64,000 bases of DNA from CBDHCC01 sp965219235 (lineage in GTDB: Bacteria > Pseudomonadota > Alphaproteobacteria > Sphingomonadales > Sphingomonadaceae): assembly GCA_965219235.1 (NCBI GenBank), contig OZ244721.1, positions 930,001 to 994,000 of the forward strand, in the 5' to 3' direction. The notes below the pieces were generated by a model. The model worked only from the letters and a program-made list of their open reading frames with translations. It was not told the DNA's origin and ran no database searches. Of this stretch, positions 60,813-64,000 are shown piece after piece (positions within the stretch are counted from its first letter, which is position 1; every line of letters starts with the position of its first letter). The position numbers and the translations under genes are program-made.

Positions 60813-61439
60813 GTGACCGGCCGGTTCATCGCGCTGGAGGGCGGGGAGGGGGTCGGCAAGTCCACCCAGGCCGGGCTGCTCGCCCAGCGCCTGGAGGCCC
60901 GTGGCGCGCGCGCGGTCCTGACCCGCGAGCCGGGCGGAACGGTGGGCGCCGAGGCGATCCGGCAGCTGCTGCTTCACCGCGCACCCGAAGGGGGCTGGAC
61001 GGCCGAGGCGGAGGCGATGCTGTTCGCGGCCGCGCGCGCGGATCATGTCGCGAGGTTGATCCGACCGGCGATCGAGGCGGAGGGATGGGTCGTCTGCGAC
61101 CGCTACCTCGCGTCCAGTCTCGCCTATCAGGGCGCCGCCGGCCTGCTCGGCGAGGACGTGGTGCGCGAACTCCACGCGATCGGAAGCGGCGGTCTGATGC
61201 CCGACGCCACCCTGGTTCTGACGCTGCCGACCGCGATCGCGCAGGGTCGGGCGGAGCGGCGTGACGGCTCCGCGCCCGATGCCATCGCCCGCCGTCCGCC
61301 TGCCTATCACAAGGCGGTCGCCGCCGCCTTCGATCGCATGGTCGAGACCGACCCCACCGCGCATCGCATCGACGCCTCGGGAGCGATCGAGACGGTCGCC
61401 GCGCGCATCGACGCCGCGCTGGCGCCGCTGCTGCCGTGA
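60813..61439 (+). CDS. tmk: Thymidylate kinase
   Basis: 208 aa from GTG. P-loop GGEGVGKSTQAGLL, REPGGTVGAEAIRQLLL (DR/E motif variant), VVCDRYLASSLAYQGAAG and the LID region around RAERRDGS. It makes dTDP from dTMP. holB overlaps by 4 bp. Confidence 0.95.
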   Translation: MTGRFIALEGGEGVGKSTQAGLLAQRLEARGARAVLTREPGGTVGAEAIRQLLLHRAPEGGWTAEAEAMLFAAARADHVARLIRPAIEAEGWVVCDRYLASSLAYQGAAGLLGEDVVRELHAIGSGGLMPDATLVLTLPTAIAQGRAERRDGSAPDAIARRPPAYHKAVAAAFDRMVETDPTAHRIDASGAIETVAARIDAALAPLLP

Positions 61440-62425
61440 CGCCGCTCGTCGGACATCGCGAGGCTCTGGCGGCGTTCGAGGGCGCGTTCGCCGGCGACCG
61501 GCCGCACCACGCCTGGCTGCTCGCGGGACCGCGCGGGGTTGGCAAGGCGCACTTCGCCCGGCTGATCGCTCGATGGCTGCTCGCGCGCTCCGCCGACCGC
61601 GCGGTTCCGCCGCCGCGAGAGCTGACCGCCGAGCACGCCACGGCCCGGCTGGTCGACGCCGGCACCCATCCCGACTTCCGTTGGCTGGAGCGGCTGTGGA
61701 AGGACGAGGGCAAGGCCACCCAGCGTCTGGCGCGCAACATCACCGTCGATCAGATCCGCGCGATGCAGGCGGTGCTGCACGGCCGCCCGTCGATCGGCGA
61801 GGCGCGCGTCGTGGTGATCGACAGCGCCGACGATCTGGAGGCGGGCGGCGCCAACGCGCTGCTCAAGAGCCTGGAGGAGCCGCCGTCGGGCGCGGTGTTC
61901 CTGCTCGTCACCCATGCGCCCGGCCGGCTGCTGCCCACCATCCGCTCGCGTTGCCGCACGCTGCCCTTCGCGCCGCTCTCCGCCGACGAAGTGTGCGAGG
62001 TGCTTCGCGCCCGGCACACGCCGGCCGAGCAGCTCGAGCCGCTGGTCGCCGCCGCCGATGGGTCGCCGGGGCTGGCGCTGGCCGGCCACGCGCTCGACCT
62101 CGCCGGCATGGACGCGGCGCTGGAGAGGATCGTCGCGACCGGCGACCCGCGCCTGACCGAACGCGCGCGCGTCGCGGCCACAGTCGGCGGGCGGGCGGGC
62201 GCCGACCGCTTCGACCTGCTGGCCGCGCGCGTGCCCCGGATGCTCGCGCGCGAGGCGCGGCGCGCCACCGGAAAGCGCAGGGCCGACGCCCTGGAGGCCT
62301 ACAGCCGGGCGCGCGAGATCGGCGGATCGGCGCGGCGGCTGGGGCTCGATCAGGGCCTCGTGGCGGTGCGGATGCTGACGCTCCTGGCGGAGCTTGCCCC
62401 GGAGCGACCCGCCCGCCAAGGCTGA
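61436..62425 (+). CDS. holB: DNA polymerase III subunit delta'
   Basis: 329 aa from a GTG in the tmk stop. PLVGHREALAAFEGAFAGDRPHHAWLLAGPRGVGKAHFARLIARWLL (P-loop-like), then QIRAMQAVLHGRPSIGEARVVVIDSADDLEAGGANALLKSLEEPPSGAVFLLVTH and TIRSRCRTLPF (SRC motif). Clamp-loader stator subunit. The tmk-holB-metG order is common. Confidence 0.93.
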   Translation: MTPLVGHREALAAFEGAFAGDRPHHAWLLAGPRGVGKAHFARLIARWLLARSADRAVPPPRELTAEHATARLVDAGTHPDFRWLERLWKDEGKATQRLARNITVDQIRAMQAVLHGRPSIGEARVVVIDSADDLEAGGANALLKSLEEPPSGAVFLLVTHAPGRLLPTIRSRCRTLPFAPLSADEVCEVLRARHTPAEQLEPLVAAADGSPGLALAGHALDLAGMDAALERIVATGDPRLTERARVAATVGGRAGADRFDLLAARVPRMLAREARRATGKRRADALEAYSRAREIGGSARRLGLDQGLVAVRMLTLLAELAPERPARQG

Positions 62426-62430
62426 GCGCG

Positions 62431-63963
62431 ATGGCCACGCCCTACTACATCACCACCGCGATCAACTATCCGAATGGCCGACCGCACATCGGGCACGCCT
62501 ACGAGGCGATCGTGGCCGACGCCTTCGCCCGCTGGCACCGGCTGGCGGGCGAGGACGTGCGCTTTCAGACCGGAGTGGACGAGTACGGGCTGAAGATGGT
62601 CAAGACCGCGCGCGAGGCGGGGCTGACGCCGCGCGAGCTGACCGACCGCAACGTGCCCGCCTTCGAGGCGCTGGCGGTCTCGCTCAGCCTCTCGCACGAC
62701 CGCTTCCTGCGCACCACGGAGGCCGCGCACGGCCGCGCCGCGCAGGCGCTCTGGCGGCGGCTGGAGGCGGCGGACGACCTGTATCGCGACCGCTACGAAG
62801 GCTGGTACTCGGTCCGCGACGAGGCCTTCTACGCCGAGGACGAACTCATCGAAGGGGAGGGGGGTGTCCGCCTGTCGCCGCAGGGCACGCCCGTCGAATG
62901 GACGGCGGAGGAGGGCTGGTTCTTCCGCCTGTCGCGCTATGCCGGACCGCTGCTCGATCACATCACCGCCCACCCGGAGTTCGTCCAGCCCGACAGCCGC
63001 CGCAACGAGATAGCGCGTTTCCTGGAGGGCGGGCTGACGGACCTGTCGGTCAGCCGATCGTCCTTCGAATGGGGCGTGCCTGTGCCCGGCGACGCGTCCG
63101 TGATGTACGTCTGGGTGGACGCGCTCACAAACTACCTGACGGGGCTTGGCTATCCGGACGAGACGGCGGAGATGGCGCGCTGGTGGCCCGCCGACGTGCA
63201 TCTGATCGGCAAGGACATCGTGCGCTTTCACGCGGTCTACTGGCCGGCGCTGCTGATGAGCGCCGGCCTGCCGCTGCCGCGCACGGTGCTCGCCCACGGG
63301 TTCATCCTCAATCGCGGGGTCAAGGAATCGAAGTCGCTCGGCAACACGTCCGATCCCCTGGCGATCGTGGACGCCTTCGGGGTGGATGCGGTGCGCTACT
63401 TCCTGCTGCGGGAGGTCAGCTTCGGACAGGACGGCAGCTGGTCGCCCGAGGCGATCGTCACGCGCGCGAACGCGGACCTGGCGAACAATCTCGGCAACCT
63501 GGCGCAGCGTTCGCTGTCGATGGTGGCCAAACAGTGCGGCGGTCGCGTGCCCGAGCGGCGGCGACCCGAACCGGCCGACGACGCGCTGCTTCGCGCCTTG
63601 GACGAGGCCCATGCCTCCGCGAGCCGCGCGATGGCCGATCATCAACCGCACACGGCGCTCGAGGCGATCTGGGCGGCCGCGACCGCCGCCAACGGGTACT
63701 TCGCCGACGCCGCTCCCTGGGCCTTGCGGAAGAGCGATCCGGACCGCGCCGACACGGTGCTGGCGGTCACGCTGGACGCCGTGCGGCGGCTCGCGATCCT
63801 GGCGAGCTGGGCCATTCCGGACGGCGCGGCTCGGCTGTTGGATCAGCTGGGGCAGGCGGGGGAGGCCCGCGACTTCGCCGCGCTGGCCCGGCCGCTCCCC
63901 GCGGGAACCCAGCTGCCGGCGCCCCAGGGTGTGTTCCCACGGCTGGAGACGGCGGAGAGCTGA
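62431..63963 (+). CDS. metG: Methionine-tRNA ligase
   Basis: 510 aa starting MATPYYITTAINYPNGRPHIGHAYEAIVADAFARW, with the HIGH motif at 19-22. The domain that binds zinc in other members has no Cys set (YEGWYSVRDEAFYAEDEL). The KMSKS loop reads KESKS at 298-302, keeping both lysines. The anticodon-binding helical domain is complete; no C-terminal tRNA-binding extension. Charges tRNA-Met. The last 37 bp of the window hold no identifiable gene start. Confidence 0.95.
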   Translation: MATPYYITTAINYPNGRPHIGHAYEAIVADAFARWHRLAGEDVRFQTGVDEYGLKMVKTAREAGLTPRELTDRNVPAFEALAVSLSLSHDRFLRTTEAAHGRAAQALWRRLEAADDLYRDRYEGWYSVRDEAFYAEDELIEGEGGVRLSPQGTPVEWTAEEGWFFRLSRYAGPLLDHITAHPEFVQPDSRRNEIARFLEGGLTDLSVSRSSFEWGVPVPGDASVMYVWVDALTNYLTGLGYPDETAEMARWWPADVHLIGKDIVRFHAVYWPALLMSAGLPLPRTVLAHGFILNRGVKESKSLGNTSDPLAIVDAFGVDAVRYFLLREVSFGQDGSWSPEAIVTRANADLANNLGNLAQRSLSMVAKQCGGRVPERRRPEPADDALLRALDEAHASASRAMADHQPHTALEAIWAAATAANGYFADAAPWALRKSDPDRADTVLAVTLDAVRRLAILASWAIPDGAARLLDQLGQAGEARDFAALARPLPAGTQLPAPQGVFPRLETAES

Positions 63964-64000
63964 AGCGAGTGCCGGACCGCCGATGACACGCCGCCCTGCG

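Noticed and set aside
63983..64000. ATG at 63983 as the start of another gene
   Set aside because: Only six codons remain in the window, so nothing can be tested.

Overview
The window is high-GC DNA with densely packed, often overlapping genes. It looks like the chromosome of a sphingomonad (Alphaproteobacteria, Sphingomonadaceae), interrupted by one integrated mobile element of about 19.2 kb. Support for that placement: CckA, an alphaproteobacterial SOS box (GTTC-N7-GTTC) before recA, a WalW-type deacetylase, a Ti-type TraA/TraC/TraD mobilisation module, and a bamA-skp-fabZ block with no lpxD or lpxA, as expected of bacteria that replace lipid A with glycosphingolipids. No species can be named from the sequence alone.

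Layout. 1-4435: end of a TPR-like gene, a histidine kinase with a degenerate ATPase domain, a WalW-like polysaccharide deacetylase, tRNA-Ile2(CAT), a palindromic repeat and tRNA-Pro(TGG). 4416-23637: an integrative mobilisable element inserted at the 3' end of tRNA-Pro, bounded by a perfect 20-bp direct repeat. It carries a tyrosine integrase and an AlpA-type regulator, then higBA with a perfect 15-bp-arm operator. Next is a tightly coupled operon: cytosine-5 methyltransferase, Vsr, MORC-like GHKL ATPase, Z1-domain SF2 helicase-like protein, PD-(D/E)XK protein and AIPR protein. A convergent 572-aa gene of unknown function has a QxK nuclease-like C-terminus. The right end holds two small genes, traD/traC, a Ti/IncQ-like oriT, the TraA relaxase-helicase and a DUF6118 protein. 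No coupling protein or type IV secretion genes are present, so the element is probably mobilised in trans.

23695-44434: chromosomal housekeeping genes: PPK2, an unknown HTH-like protein behind a leaderless-type promoter, slt, dapA-smpB-DUF2062-cckA-response regulator, recA, a VOC protein, a lipoprotein, alaS, a membrane protein plus ABC ATPase pair, a Kef-type antiporter, icd, and psd-pssA.

44661-63963: the conserved translation and envelope cluster rpsB-tsf-pyrH-frr-uppS-cdsA-dxr-rseP-bamA-skp-fabZ, then rpmE, a molybdopterin molybdenumtransferase, an endonuclease III-like glycosylase, tRNA-Ser(TGA), and mltB-like, rlpA, D,D-carboxypeptidase, tmk, holB and metG.

The most interesting region is the island's cargo at about 6.4-18.0 kb. 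It reads as a multi-gene anti-invader system built round a MORC/MutL-like ATPase and a Z1 helicase. Such partners were described by comparative genomics (Iyer, Abhiman and Aravind 2008), but here they are combined with Vsr, an upstream toxin-antitoxin pair and an unrecognised QxK protein. No CRISPR array, rRNA operon or insertion sequence was seen.
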